DNA from: Mesorhizobium loti
GTDB lineage: Bacteria; Pseudomonadota; Alphaproteobacteria; Rhizobiales; Rhizobiaceae
NCBI RefSeq assembly: GCF_013170705.1
Contig: NZ_CP033334.1
Coordinates: 6,673,501 to 6,737,500 of the forward strand
DNA: 64,000 nucleotides
Reading direction: 5' to 3'
The notes beneath the pieces were generated by a model, which searched no databases, was not told where the DNA came from, and saw only the letters and a list, made by a program, of their open reading frames with translations. Positions within the stretch are counted from its first letter, which is position 1. Each line of letters begins with the position of its first letter. Below are positions 41,969 to 51,382 of this stretch, one piece after another. The position numbers and the translations under genes were made by a program.

Positions 41969-42015
41969 GATCCGTAAACTTGGTTGTTTGGATGGAATGC
42001 ATCCATGGCATGGAT
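41969..42015 (-). promoter_or_regulatory. nod box of noeKJ
   Basis: The minus strand reads ATCCATGCCATGGATGCA, then ATCCAAACAACCAAGTTTAC and GGATC. The 5' half is perfect, the 3' half has drifted from ATCGAAACAATCGATTTTACCAATC. Confidence 0.82.
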
Positions 42016-42229
42016 AGGTCTAGAAGGCCGTCTCGATCAGCGCAATGGAACCCTGTGATTCTTAGGTATTTGGATTAAGGTCAGCCAGAGCGCTCGCCGA
42101 CCATGGCGTCGCCTAGGGCGCTAGACCCAAGAAGCAGGAACCGATGCTTGGATCAGCTGGGACGACGATCAGCGCCGACAATGTCTTGCCTTGCGACGCC
42201 TTCAGTCCAGGAAGTTGTTATGGAAGTGC

Positions 42230-42425
42230 GTTCTATCAAGGCCCACCGCAAAACCTTGATGCAGTCGTCGCCGCCGCAATCTTCGCCTTCGGCCTTGTCT
42301 ACATCCATCAGTTCGAGGACGGAAACGGCCGCATTCACCGCTACCTGATCCACCACGTCCTTGCCATGCACCGCTTCAATCGCCGGGAGTGGTGTTCCCG
42401 TATTGGCCGCGATCCTGAAGGACTT
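42230..42425 (+). pseudogene. Fic-domain protein fragment
   Basis: The core reads NLDAVVAAAIFAFGLVYIHQ and FEDGNGRIHRYLIHHVLA, matching the Fic signature HPFxDGNGR with Gln replacing Pro. After a frame shift, PPGVVFPVLAAIL-like residues follow to about 42425, where the sequence joins a serine recombinase relic on the other strand. N- and C-terminal parts are missing, so AMP-transfer activity is unlikely. Confidence 0.8.
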
Positions 42426-43302
42426 CGCGCTTCTCTTCATCGACATCAGCAATGATATCGGACACAATAGTGCGAAGGAGTTGCTGACGGCAACGCATAT
42501 CGACACTAGGCGCGCGCCAGGCGGCCTCCAGGTCGGTGGCAATGCCGGCGAAATCGGGAGTTGGGATTGCATGTTCGACTTGTCGGGCTTGGATTAGAGC
42601 CGCTTCACACGTTTCCACGCGCCTGAGCGCTGCTTCCCAGCTCTTCTCAAGCTGAGCAGCGATCAGCCGGTATCAGGGTCGCAAGCGGCATAACGACTTT
42701 CTGCTAGAGATGCCTCGTAGCGCGCTTGCTACAAGTCCAGCTCCATCATGCGATGCCGTTCTTCCAGATTATCCCGATGCATTTGGTCAGCTTCCATCGC
42801 CGCCTCGATCGCCATGGGCGTTACGGCCCTCAGTATCTCCTTGCCGATCGCAGGGTCGATGCGGGAAGCGCCAAAGTCATGCATCGCGGTTTGGCGAACA
42901 TCTGGTTGATACGTTCGCAGCGGTAATAAGGGTGGCCTGGAGGGCGTCCCGAATAGACAACGCCCCACCGTCTTCAACACCGGCCGCAGGTGAGCAGGCC
43001 TGCGAGCAACGCTCGACCTCCACGACCGGACTTGATCCCGCCTTTTTGACCAAAGGCATTGACGGCGATAAGGCGCTGGTTTCTTTCAAACTCATCCCAA
43101 TCGATATAGCCTTCATGATGATCCCGGAGCAGCACGTCCCACGTTGCGAAAGGCTTGCTGTGTCCGTAGCTTTTACGAGCCCGGCCATCGACAATCTCTG
43201 TTCGCTTCTCACTTTTACCATAGACGTAGACCCCTGATAGAATGGGTTCTTGAGAATCGAAATAACGCTTCGATAGCGGACCGGCACCCAATCGAAGGAC
43301 AC
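42426..43302 (-). pseudogene. Large serine recombinase relic
   Basis: Pieces in shifted frames match the middle and end of a large resolvase: ILSGVYVYGKSEKRTEIVDG, RARKSYGHSKPFATWDVLLR, HHEGYIDWDEFERNQRLIA, GGRALLAGLLTCGRC (zinc ribbon start), DPAIGKEILRAVTPMAIEAA, and LEAAWRAPSVDMRCRQQLLR. The catalytic N-terminal domain is absent. Confidence 0.83.
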
Positions 43303-43331
43303 CGTTTTGCGCCCGTCAGAAGGCGGGGAAA

Positions 43332-43546
43332 ATGGAAATTATCAGCGGTCAGCGAAATCAAGGGATTGTCAGGGCGACCGGGCTGGTCGGAATCATCAAG
43401 CTTGCCACCATCGTGCGCGACGAGAGTGACACTAGGTTGCCGGGCGCTGCTCGAATGGCGTTGGCGGAGTTGGTCGAACAGATCGAAGCGGTATCAGAAC
43501 GTATTGAGAGGCTGGATAGGGAGATTCTCGCGACAGTGAGAAAAGA
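43332..43546 (+). pseudogene. IS110/IS1111-type transposase, part left of the IS481 insertion
   Basis: The frame ends AELVEQIEAVSERIERLDRE then ILATVRKD, the coiled middle region of an IS1111-group transposase. It is cut at 43546 by the IS481 element and resumes at 46092 in the same frame once one 7-base target copy is removed. Confidence 0.82.
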
Positions 43547-43653
43547 TGTAGAAGTTTGCACTTGATCGGACAGTTAGCGTCTGAGAGTGGTCCGTTTTGC
43601 CTGTCCGATGGGATCAGACAGCGATCATTTTCTCTTTCGCCAGCGGGGCCGTG

Positions 43654-43880
43654 TCAAGGGGGCGTGTCAAGGAAGGTCTGCATCGGCGTCTTGCCGAAGC
43701 ACCAGCGGCCCTGATGTGGGCGCTCCTCATTGTAACTTCTGACCCATTCGTTCAAATCGGCCTGCAGTTCCTCTATCGAGCCATAGATCTTCTTCCTGAA
43801 GGCGACCCGGTAGAACTCGTCCAGCACCGTTGTGGAAGCGTTCAACGACTCCATTATCCGGTATGTGACCTGCGGTGCCT
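43654..43880 (-). pseudogene. IS481 transposase, C-terminal part
   Basis: Residues TVLDEFYRVAFRKKIYGSIE, ELQADLNEWVRSYNEERPHQ and GRWCFGKTPMQTFLDT are the usual end of ISxac3-like IS481-family transposases, including the final catalytic Glu region (VVERFH) in another frame just upstream. Confidence 0.88.
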
Positions 43881-44116
43881 ATTCGTCCTGCTGTTTCTTT
43901 GTTTGGAACGGCCTTATGGTGAGCCCATCCGGGACGTGGGGCACCGGGAGCACGAAAGTGCGGGCAGGCCGTCTTTAGACCGTGGGCTGAGAGCCCGAGC
44001 TCGTTACATGGCCGCCCCCCGCGACTTTCCCGGATGCGCTGCGAGCGCGGATCAGTAGATGTCGTGTTGCCCGCCAGTTCCCGTTCTTTGACCGAGCCAG
44101 AAAGGAGGCAACAGGC

Positions 44117-45244
44117 ATGTGCATCATCGGACTGGATATCCACCGCGCTTTCGCCGAGGCGTGGCATGGGAGGACGGCAGGCTCAGGCAGCTGGGCCGTG
44201 TCGACATGCGGCGCGACCTGCTGGAGGCGTTTGCCGCAAAGCTGGCGCCGAGCGACATTGTGGTGATCGAGGCTACCGGCAACGCGTCCTCTGCCGCCGC
44301 GGTTGTCGCGCTGCACGTGAAGAAAGTCGTGATCGCAAACCCGAAGCAGGTGCGCATCATCGCCTATGCCAAGATCAAGACGGACACGATCGATGCCGGC
44401 GTTCTGGCGCAGCTCTATGCCAGCGGCTTCCTGCCAGAAGTCTGGATTCCGGACGAGCCAACACAGGCGTTGCGCCGGCAGGTGACGCGGCGCCAAAGGC
44501 CGGTCGTGGTTGGGCGAGCAGATCGTGCCAGAAGACGAGCGCCTCGCGATCGATCGGCATCTGCGCGAGTTCGACCGGTTGGGCGACGACCTCCAGGTTA
44601 TCGAGCGCGATCTTGCCCGCTCGGCGTTCGATGATGAAGGCGTGAAGCGGCTGATGACCATTCCCGGCGTCGACATGACGGTCGCGCTGGCAATGAAGGC
44701 CGCGATCGGCGACGTGTCACGCTTCGACGAACCGCAGAAACTTGTGAGCTATCTTGGCCTGAATCCGAGCGTCAGGCAATCAGGGCCAGGCCCCGCCTAC
44801 CACGGACGGATCACCAAGCAGGGTCGCGGACATGCCCGCGGCATGCTCGTTGAAGCAGCTTGGGCGGCAGCACGCGCACCGGGGCCACTGCGTGCCTTCT
44901 TCCTGCGGGTGCGAGCCCGTCGCGGGCAGCATGTCGCGGCCGTGGCAACCGCACGCAAACTCGCCGTCGTGATCTGGCATCTGTTGACGAAGGGGGAGAG
45001 CTATGCCTGGGCGCGCCCGTCCCTGCACGCCAAGAAGTTGCGCGACATGGAACTCAAAGCTGGAGGCAACGCTGCGCGCGGCCAAAAGGGAACCGCGCAC
45101 GCCTACAACATTAAAAGCCATCGAGATGAAGAGCGGCGCTGGGTTGAGCAAGCCGAGGGCGCCTATGCCCGCTTCGTTGCCGGCTGGAACCCGCGAGGTC
45201 CGAAGAAGGTGCGCACGGATGCCGCAAATGAGGTGCGACGATAA
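44117..45244 (+). pseudogene. IS110-family transposase inserted in IS481, frameshifted
   Basis: ATG 44117 gives MCIIGLDIHRAFAEA, then a shift leads into MRRDLLEAFAAKLAPSDIVV, IEATGNASSAAAVVALHVKK, KIKTDTIDAGVLAQLYASG and LRRQVTRR. About 45 codons are missing at 44495, and the rest continues in another frame (GEQIVPEDERLAIDRHLREF, TIPGVDMTVALAMKAAIGDV, VSYLGLNPSVRQSG and GHARGMLVEAAWAAA). The C terminus is complete and slightly long. Confidence 0.9.
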
Positions 45245-45269
45245 AGGCAGCGCGGCGGGACACTCACCT

Positions 45270-45993
45270 CTGATCCCGCTCTTCGCCACGCGGTCACCCC
45301 GGTCAGCACCCGGCTTAGCTTCACTTCGTGGGCATCGAAGAACGGCACCATGCGGTCGTTGAGGAGATCGGCGGCGGTGATCGGCGTCTTGCGGTCATAG
45401 AGCTTGGCGAAGGCGATCTTCGAATAGGTGTCGAGGAAGGTTTGCTGATAGATGCGCCCGACCCCCTTCATGTTGCCGACATAGAAGGTGTCCTGGCCGC
45501 CGCAATAGCCCTGGCATTCACTCTCGAACTCACCATGCGCCCCCTTGTCCAGCCTGGCCCTTTTCCAGCGCCGCCAATTGGCTCTCGGTGAGCACGATGC
45601 CGTGTTGGGCGACCTTCGCCTCCAGCGCCTCAGCCGCTTCTTCATCGTCTCCAGATCGTGACGCTGCCACACCCCGCGCACGCCCGACGGCGAGACCGAG
45701 TGGCCGAGCTTGCGCATTTCGTTGGCGATGCGGGTCTGGCCATAGGCGGGATATTCCAGCGTCGGCTCGATGATGATCGCCTCGATCTGTGGTGGCGTGC
45801 GGTTGGCCAACAGCTTCCTGCGCGTCAGTTCCTGCAGCGCCAGTTCGCCGCCGGTCTCGTAAAGCTCCTTGAAGCGGCAGAAGCTGTCGCGCGAATAGTC
45901 CATCATCTTGCAGGCCTGGCTGACATTGCCGAGCTGTTTGGCCAGCTCCAGCAGCCCCACCTTGGCGCGGATGATCTTTTGGTCCTTGGTCAT
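45270..45993 (-). pseudogene. IS481 transposase, N-terminal part
   Basis: ATG 45993 opens MTKDQKIIRAKVGLLELAKQ, a helix-turn-helix region (LGNVSQACKMMDYSRDSFCR) and the start of the DDE domain (QGYCGGQDTFYVGNMKGVGR, then QQTFLDTYSKIAFAKLYDRK). Reading leaves the family at SRVLT near 45285, where IS110 sequence begins. Confidence 0.88.
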
Positions 45994-46011
45994 GTTAGTG
46001 TCCTTTCAAAC

Positions 46012-46041
46012 GCCGAGGCCGGGCCCGCGCCCGGCCTCGGC
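46012..46041. other. 13-base-pair GC hairpin in the IS481 leader
   Basis: GCCGAGGCCGGGC, loop CCGC, and its exact complement lie between the IS481 end and its transposase start. Such hairpins often shield transposase genes from outside transcription; no T run follows on either strand. Confidence 0.6.
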
Positions 46042-46091
46042 TCAAGCTCAACCTAGGACACCGTCTGTCAGATAAAGTTAAAGCTTTTACA

Positions 46092-46250
46092 GAAAAGACG
46101 ACAGCGCTCGCCGCCTGACGGCAATCCCCGGTGTAGGTCCGATCATTGCAGCCACCGTTCGTGCGGCAGTACCCGATCCTGCCGGTTTCCGACCCACCGG
46201 CAACTTGAAATCACCTTGCCGCCTCGCTCGATGGCTACAACTTCGCCAGG
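46092..46250 (+). pseudogene. IS110/IS1111-type transposase, part right of the IS481 insertion
   Basis: Joined to the left part it reads DDSARRLTAIPGVGPIIAAT and VRAAVPDPAGFRPTGNL, the helix-hairpin-helix DNA-binding region typical of IS110-group transposases. The rest is lost after about 46250. Confidence 0.78.
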
Positions 46251-46362
46251 CGGCTCAAGACCCTTCATGGCCTTACACCTTACGAAGCTATTGCACGGCA
46301 TGGGCCAAACAGCCAGATCGCTTCCGGATCGATCCGGTCCACTTGACCTCGGGACTGAACAC

Positions 46363-46989
46363 CTAGACGAAGAAATAAAGGTTCGCGTGCGCGTGAACGT
46401 CGTCAGCACTCACGTTGGAGAGCGTGATCGTATTACCCGCTTCGAGTTCAACGACCGTGTCCTGGCCAACCTGATGGGCGCGACCGGCAAGTTCTTCGAC
46501 GGTGGGATAAGCGCCATTAGTCATAGCTCCATTGATCCGCAGCATGTCGTGCCCCGCCTCGAAGTCCCACACGATATCGTTGCCGCTCTGGGCTTCGAAG
46601 ACAAACTTGTCGCTGCCCCCACCGCCCAACAGATGATCGTCACCCCTGCCACCGTCGAGCAAGTCATTGCCCCCGTCGCCGTACAGATAGTCATTGTTGA
46701 ACCCCCCGTACAGCTGATCGTCGCCCCCGTCACCATGGACGCTGTCATTGCCCTCCTCGCCGAACAAAATATCGCGGCCGTCACCGCCCCGCACATAATC
46801 GTTGCCTCCACCGGCTTTCACGAAATCGGTGCCGTCGCCACCGAGGAACACGTCGGCCTCGGGGCTGCCCTGCACCCAGTCGCGCGGCCTGTGCAGATCG
46901 TCCCTGTTCTGGCTGTCGAGGATCAGGTCCCCATAGGGCGTCCCATCGCAAACGTGATCGTTGAATTCTCTGCTACTGACTAGTGCCAT
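46363..46989 (-). CDS. RTX protein B, likely type I-secreted calcium-binding protein
   Basis: The 208-residue protein starts MALVSSREFND behind a GGAGAAAG ribosome site. Residues 45-135 contain about nine RTX nonapeptides of the GGxGxDxUx type (GGGGNDYVRGGDGRDILFG-like, LYGGFNNDYLYGDGGNDLLD), which bind calcium outside the cell. The end (SDKFVFEAQSGNDIVWDFEA, then hydrophobic LYFFV) is a typical C-terminal signal for type I secretion. It is the last gene after prsD and prsE, 48 bases away, so it is probably a substrate of that exporter. NodO of Rhizobium leguminosarum is the best-known functional parallel. Confidence 0.85.
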   Translation of the reverse strand: MALVSSREFNDHVCDGTPYGDLILDSQNRDDLHRPRDWVQGSPEADVFLGGDGTDFVKAGGGNDYVRGGDGRDILFGEEGNDSVHGDGGDDQLYGGFNNDYLYGDGGNDLLDGGRGDDHLLGGGGSDKFVFEAQSGNDIVWDFEAGHDMLRINGAMTNGAYPTVEELAGRAHQVGQDTVVELEAGNTITLSNVSADDVHAHANLYFFV

Positions 46990-47037
46990 GTGTCTTTCTC
47001 CTGTGTTGTGTCTTGGCGGGGTGGAAGGGATCGCACT

Positions 47038-48351
47038 CTACTGCTCGCGGAATGCGCGACTGATTTGGTCGGCCAGCGGCTTCACAAGATAGGAAAGCGC
47101 CGTACGCTCGCCCGTCTGGACCATCGCTTCGGCCGGCATGCCGGGCACGAGCGTCAGGTCCTTGAGTTTCGTCAGTTCCGCATGCGGGATTGAGAGACTC
47201 ACCAGGTAATAGGAACTGCCGCTTTTTTCGTCCGTCACCAGATCGGCTGCGATCCGGCTTACATATCCATTCAATTCGGGCGTGGTTCTCCGATTGAAGG
47301 CTGACATCCGCAGCACAGCCTTGTGAAGGAGCTGGATTTGGTCGATGTCCTTCGGGTTGATCCGCACTTCTAGCGTCAGATCGTCGCCTTCGGGCACAAT
47401 TAGCATGATCGGATCGGCGGGCGCGATCACTCCGCCGACCGTATGAACTGCGAGTTGTTGAACGATGCCTGACTGAGGCGCGACAATATCGATTCGTCGC
47501 AGTTCGTCTTCAGCCGCCACCTTGCGCTCAACATATTCCCCTATCTGCGCCTGAACCTCTCTGAGCTCTTGGCCGACTTCCGTCTTGAGATCCTGATCGA
47601 CCTGCAGGATCTGCAGGCGCGTTTCAGTTATGCGGCCTGCCGTCTGTGCCTGATAGGCAATCTTCTCACCGCGTTCGCCGCCGAAAGTGGCAACCTGCGT
47701 CTTTAGGCTATTCAAGCGTTGGTCCGAGACAATGCCTTGTTCGCGCAGCCCAGTGAGGGCAGCAATTTCCTTTTGGAGAATCTCGATGCCTTTCTCGTAG
47801 GCAATTTCCTGCTCCTTGCCCCCCTCGATCTCGTGCTGATATTGAGCAATGCGCTCGGCTAGCTGGGCCTGTTTTCCTTCGCGGGATTGTCTACGAAATT
47901 CGAACAGCCGCGTTTCGTTATGTATTGCCGCACCATCTCCGCGAGCGAGCAGCCAGTGGGGGAAGGCGATCTCCGCCAGATCGTCACGCTCAGCTTCCAG
48001 TCGTGCCAACCGGGCGGCCAGCTCATCGAGCCGCTTGGTGACGACGGCGAGATTGACGCGCGTCTTGGTGGCATCGAGCCGGATGACGACGTCGCCGGCT
48101 TTCACTCTATCACCTTCGCGCACTAGGATTTCTGCCACGACCCCGCCGGTTGGGTGCTGCACCTTCTTCACATGGGAATCGACAACAAAGTGTCCGGATG
48201 CGACAACTGCACCGGAAAGATTCGTGACGGCCGCCCAGGCTCCGGCTCCGCCGACAACGATCACGCTGGCCACAAGGCCCACTAACAGGTGATGGCGAAT
48301 GGAGCTGGAAACGTCATTGCTCTGATAAATGCCGGACATCGGGGCCACCAT
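47038..48351 (-). CDS. prsE: PrsE, membrane fusion protein of type I secretion
   Basis: The HlyD-family protein (437 residues) has one N-terminal membrane segment (LLVGLVASVIVVGGAGAWAA, residues 23-42), a barrel-lipoyl start (GHFVVDSHVKKVQHPTGGVV), long coiled-coil helices (residues 100-270) and the C-terminal beta domain (PQSGIVQQLAVHTVGGVIAP, EVRINPKDIDQIQ). It bridges PrsD in the inner membrane to an outer-membrane TolC-type pore, not encoded here. The ATG follows the prsD stop after one base. Rhizobial PrsDE exports NodO and glycanases. Confidence 0.94.
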   Translation of the reverse strand: MVAPMSGIYQSNDVSSSIRHHLLVGLVASVIVVGGAGAWAAVTNLSGAVVASGHFVVDSHVKKVQHPTGGVVAEILVREGDRVKAGDVVIRLDATKTRVNLAVVTKRLDELAARLARLEAERDDLAEIAFPHWLLARGDGAAIHNETRLFEFRRQSREGKQAQLAERIAQYQHEIEGGKEQEIAYEKGIEILQKEIAALTGLREQGIVSDQRLNSLKTQVATFGGERGEKIAYQAQTAGRITETRLQILQVDQDLKTEVGQELREVQAQIGEYVERKVAAEDELRRIDIVAPQSGIVQQLAVHTVGGVIAPADPIMLIVPEGDDLTLEVRINPKDIDQIQLLHKAVLRMSAFNRRTTPELNGYVSRIAADLVTDEKSGSSYYLVSLSIPHAELTKLKDLTLVPGMPAEAMVQTGERTALSYLVKPLADQISRAFREQ

Positions 48352-48352
48352 A

Positions 48353-50182
48353 TCAGCACTCGCCTTTCATCGTGTGAGGACTTGGTGCGCCTTGACGCAT
48401 GCCTGGTGCCGTCGCTGCCCCTTTCAGGACCTTGGACAGCGCTTCATCACGCGGACCGAAGGCCCTCTGCCGCCCACCGTCCATAGTCAACACGTAATCC
48501 ACTGCACGCAGGGCGCTCCGCCGATGGGCGACGACAACCGCAATTCCCTTCCGCTCGCGCACGGAGGCGATCGCCTCAATGACAGCGGCCTCGCCTTCCG
48601 CATCGAGATTGGCATTAGGTTCATCGAGCACGACAAGGAAAGGGTCGCGGTAGAGAGCACGGGCAAGACCGATGCGCTGACGCTGCCCGGCGGAAAGTGC
48701 TGATCCGGCCTCACCGATCGGAGTTTCGTAACCGTACTCAAATCGGAGGATGAGCTCGTGGGTCCCTGCGGCCTTTGCCGCGGCGACAATAGCCTCAGGA
48801 TCAGGACTGTCTTCAAAACGAGCGATGTTTTCGGCAATGGTGCCGTCGAACAGTTCAACGCCTTGCGGCAGATATCCGATATGACGGCCTAGTGCTTCCC
48901 GATCCCATTGATCGAGGCTTGCCCCGTCGATGCGAACCTTTCCGGCGGCCGGCGGCCATGCGCCGACAATAGCACGTGAGAGCGTCGACTTGCCGGAACC
49001 CGATGCGCCGATGACGCCCAGTGCGCTTCCAGCCTGAACGGCAAACGCAAGGCCGGTCACACTCGGCTTGCTTTCGCCGGGGGGAACGATTGTCACGCCC
49101 TCGACGCGCAGTTCGCGTTCAGGTGCAGGCATAGGCATGACAGGAGCACTTTCAGGGATCTTTGCCAGGAGGTCCTCCAGCCGCGCCCAACTCTGGCGCG
49201 CCATGAGGAAGGACTTCCAGCTTGCAGTGGCCAGCTCGACCGGAGCCAGCGCACGCCCCATCATGATCGAGCTGGCAATCATGACCCCGCCCGTAGCCTC
49301 CTGCCTGATGACAAGGTACGCTCCCAGGGCAAGGATGGCCGATTGCAGCATGACGCGCAGCGAACTTGAAATGCGGCCGAGCCCACCTGCCACGTCCCCG
49401 GCTTTCCGGTTGGCGGCCAGATACTTGCCATTGGCTTGGTGCCATCGGGCAGCGATTCGGTTTCCGAGACCGAGAGCCTGCACGACCTCGGCGTTGCGGC
49501 GTGCAGCTTCCAAAAGACCATGACGTACTATGTTGTGGGCTGTTGTATCGCGTATCGGGCGTTGGGAAAGAGCATTGGTAAGAAATGTCATAGATATCAG
49601 AACGACCGCTCCGACAGTCACCGTCATGCCGATCCAGAAATGAAACAGGAAGCAAATGCCAAGATAAAGCGGAGTCCATGGCAGATCAAAAAAGGCTGTC
49701 GGACCTTTTCCACCTAGGAATCCGCGAACATTGTCGAGATCGCGAAGCGGCTGCAAGCCGTCGCCCGGCATGCGCGTTGAAAGCGGAAGCAGAACGATAG
49801 CATCGTGAACGCGTCCGGAAAACTGTCGATCGAAACGCTCACCGATCCGCAGCAGCACGCGGGCGCGCAGAATTTCGAGCAGGCATTGGAACGCATAAAG
49901 CCCGGCAGCAAGCACGGCGAGCCCCACCAGCGTCGGTACGCTGCCACTTGCCAGAACGCGGTCATAGACCTGCAGCATGAACAGCGGCGAGGTCAGCGCA
50001 AGCACATTGACCACGCCGCTTATCAACAAAATTCCCCCAATGGTGGAAGTCAGACCGGAAGGTCTCCACACTGAAATGTTCGAGAGATACTTGCTCAGGA
50101 GAATGCCTCCGTTAATTGTCGGCACAGCACGCGCAGTGCTCGCCAAATGGAGGAGCGACACTGATCGCACCGGCTCGTTCAT
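48353..50182 (-). CDS. prsD: PrsD, ABC transporter of type I secretion
   Basis: The 609-residue protein has an N-terminal membrane domain of about six segments (residues 40-330) fused to an ATPase with Walker A GASGSGKSTLSRA, the signature LSAGQRQRIGLARAL, Walker B FLVVLDEPNANLD and a switch histidine in VAHRRS. It pairs with PrsE to export RTX proteins in one step without a cleaved signal. It follows RTX protein A after 181 bases that contain an attenuator-like hairpin, a layout also known from haemolysin-type operons. Confidence 0.95.
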   Translation of the reverse strand: MNEPVRSVSLLHLASTARAVPTINGGILLSKYLSNISVWRPSGLTSTIGGILLISGVVNVLALTSPLFMLQVYDRVLASGSVPTLVGLAVLAAGLYAFQCLLEILRARVLLRIGERFDRQFSGRVHDAIVLLPLSTRMPGDGLQPLRDLDNVRGFLGGKGPTAFFDLPWTPLYLGICFLFHFWIGMTVTVGAVVLISMTFLTNALSQRPIRDTTAHNIVRHGLLEAARRNAEVVQALGLGNRIAARWHQANGKYLAANRKAGDVAGGLGRISSSLRVMLQSAILALGAYLVIRQEATGGVMIASSIMMGRALAPVELATASWKSFLMARQSWARLEDLLAKIPESAPVMPMPAPERELRVEGVTIVPPGESKPSVTGLAFAVQAGSALGVIGASGSGKSTLSRAIVGAWPPAAGKVRIDGASLDQWDREALGRHIGYLPQGVELFDGTIAENIARFEDSPDPEAIVAAAKAAGTHELILRFEYGYETPIGEAGSALSAGQRQRIGLARALYRDPFLVVLDEPNANLDAEGEAAVIEAIASVRERKGIAVVVAHRRSALRAVDYVLTMDGGRQRAFGPRDEALSKVLKGAATAPGMRQGAPSPHTMKGEC

Positions 50183-50324
50183 CAGCCATTGTGCTCCGCT
50201 CCTGCCAGGGGTCCGGACAGCCTCACCGCCTCAATGTGTACCTTCAGGACGGTCTACGACCAGCAGCCCTTTATCAAGGTGACATGCTGCGCCACGGCCA
50301 TCGGCAAGTAGTGGAAAAGGAAGC

Positions 50325-50340
50325 GCCCCACGTGTGGGGC
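50325..50340 (-). terminator. Hairpin between RTX protein A and prsD
   Basis: On the minus strand GCCCCACACGTGGGGC forms a 6-pair GC stem with a short loop, followed by GCTTCCTTTTCC. It starts 24 bases after the RTX A stop. A partial terminator here would make more substrate than transporter. Confidence 0.6.
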
Positions 50341-50363
50341 GGGTCCCATATCGACTTTCCGAA

Positions 50364-51323
50364 TCAGACGAAGGTAAAGTCCGAGGCTGTCAGGCCCAGA
50401 TTGGCCAGATCGGCCAAACTGTCCACACCGCCCAGATGGGTGAAGTCCTCCGCCTGGTTCTCGGCGGTGACATAGGCCAGACTGGCGAGTCCCGTTCTGC
50501 CGTCGGAGTGGTAGACGATGATGTCGCCGACGGTTTCGCCGGAGATGGCATTCGCGGCGTCAGAGGCAGAGGTGAAAGATTTGTCAGTGATCACCACGAC
50601 GTGCTCGCCATTCGCATCCGAGGCCTTACCGCTGTAGAAGCTGCTCACCGGGTGGCCAGACTCTGGGCTGGCGTTATTGATGAAGTTTGCGCCAAAACCA
50701 TCATTGTAGAGGCCCACGGCGTCGAAGGCGAAGGTATCCTCCTTCGGATCGAAATCTTGGATGGTAGTGATGTCAGGAACACCGGATACTCCCAAGGCTC
50801 CCCCAGGCTCCCCAGGCTCGTCCCCTATCAGGGGATCATCCTCCTCCCACCCCCCTATCAGGGGATCATCCTCCTCCCCAGGCCACTCAGGATAGTCAGG
50901 CAACATCCAAGGCTTAGGGTCCACAGGCTCCCCAGACCCTGAACTATCCACCCCAGGAACTGGATCGTGGAACTGGAACACGAAAGTGTCTTTATCGGCC
51001 CCGCCTGTCAGATAGTCCTTGCCGTCACCCACGTAGAGGAAATCGTCGTTGGGACCGCCGTCGATAAAGTCATTGTCCTCACCGACGATGCGCGGTTTGT
51101 AGCGGCCGTTGTCGCCGGAGAGATGGTCGAAGCCCTGTTCGCCCAAGATTTTGTCATTGCCCTCACCGCCCATGGATCGGTCACTACCATAGCCGGCCGA
51201 GATATAGTCAACGCCGCCACGACCTTCGAGCCAGTCACCGCCACCGGAACCAAGTATCTTATCGTCGCCGTCGCTGCCGAAGACGGTTTCGCCCTTCGGG
51301 CCTCCCTGGATAAACGTTTCCAT
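50364..51323 (-). CDS. RTX protein A, likely type I-secreted calcium-binding protein
   Basis: From ATG 51323 (AAGGA nine bases upstream) the protein has 319 residues. Residues 10-115 hold RTX repeats (GSDGDDKILGSGGGDWLEG, GGEGNDKILGEQGFD, DGGPNDDFLYVGDGKDYLTG). Next is a Pro-, Glu- and Gly-rich linker with a tandem EEDDPLIG repeat (about residues 140-180). The C-terminal 130 residues start DITTIQDFDPKEDTFAFDAV and end LGLTASDFTFV, a type I secretion signal. A nod box stands 60 bases upstream, so it should be made in response to host flavonoids through NodD. It opens the operon RTX A, prsD, prsE, RTX B. Confidence 0.87.
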   Translation of the reverse strand: METFIQGGPKGETVFGSDGDDKILGSGGGDWLEGRGGVDYISAGYGSDRSMGGEGNDKILGEQGFDHLSGDNGRYKPRIVGEDNDFIDGGPNDDFLYVGDGKDYLTGGADKDTFVFQFHDPVPGVDSSGSGEPVDPKPWMLPDYPEWPGEEDDPLIGGWEEDDPLIGDEPGEPGGALGVSGVPDITTIQDFDPKEDTFAFDAVGLYNDGFGANFINNASPESGHPVSSFYSGKASDANGEHVVVITDKSFTSASDAANAISGETVGDIIVYHSDGRTGLASLAYVTAENQAEDFTHLGGVDSLADLANLGLTASDFTFV

Positions 51324-51382
51324 CGCAAACATTCCTTCTGATACAGCCCCACCCACCTGGCACCTTGCTATCCCTCACCAGA

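Larger units (their letters stand above)
43547..46091 (-). mobile_element. IS481-family element with inverted repeats and 7-base target duplication, carrying an IS110 insertion
   Basis: The ends are imperfect 27-base inverted repeats: TGTAGAAGTTTGCACTTGAT at 43547 onward and its mirror ATAAAGTTAAAGCTTTTACA ending at 46091. GAAAAGA flanks both sides (43540-43546 and 46092-46098), a target duplication. The transposase gene is split into an N-terminal part (45270-45993) and a C-terminal part (43654-43880) by an IS110 element read in the opposite direction. Confidence 0.88.
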
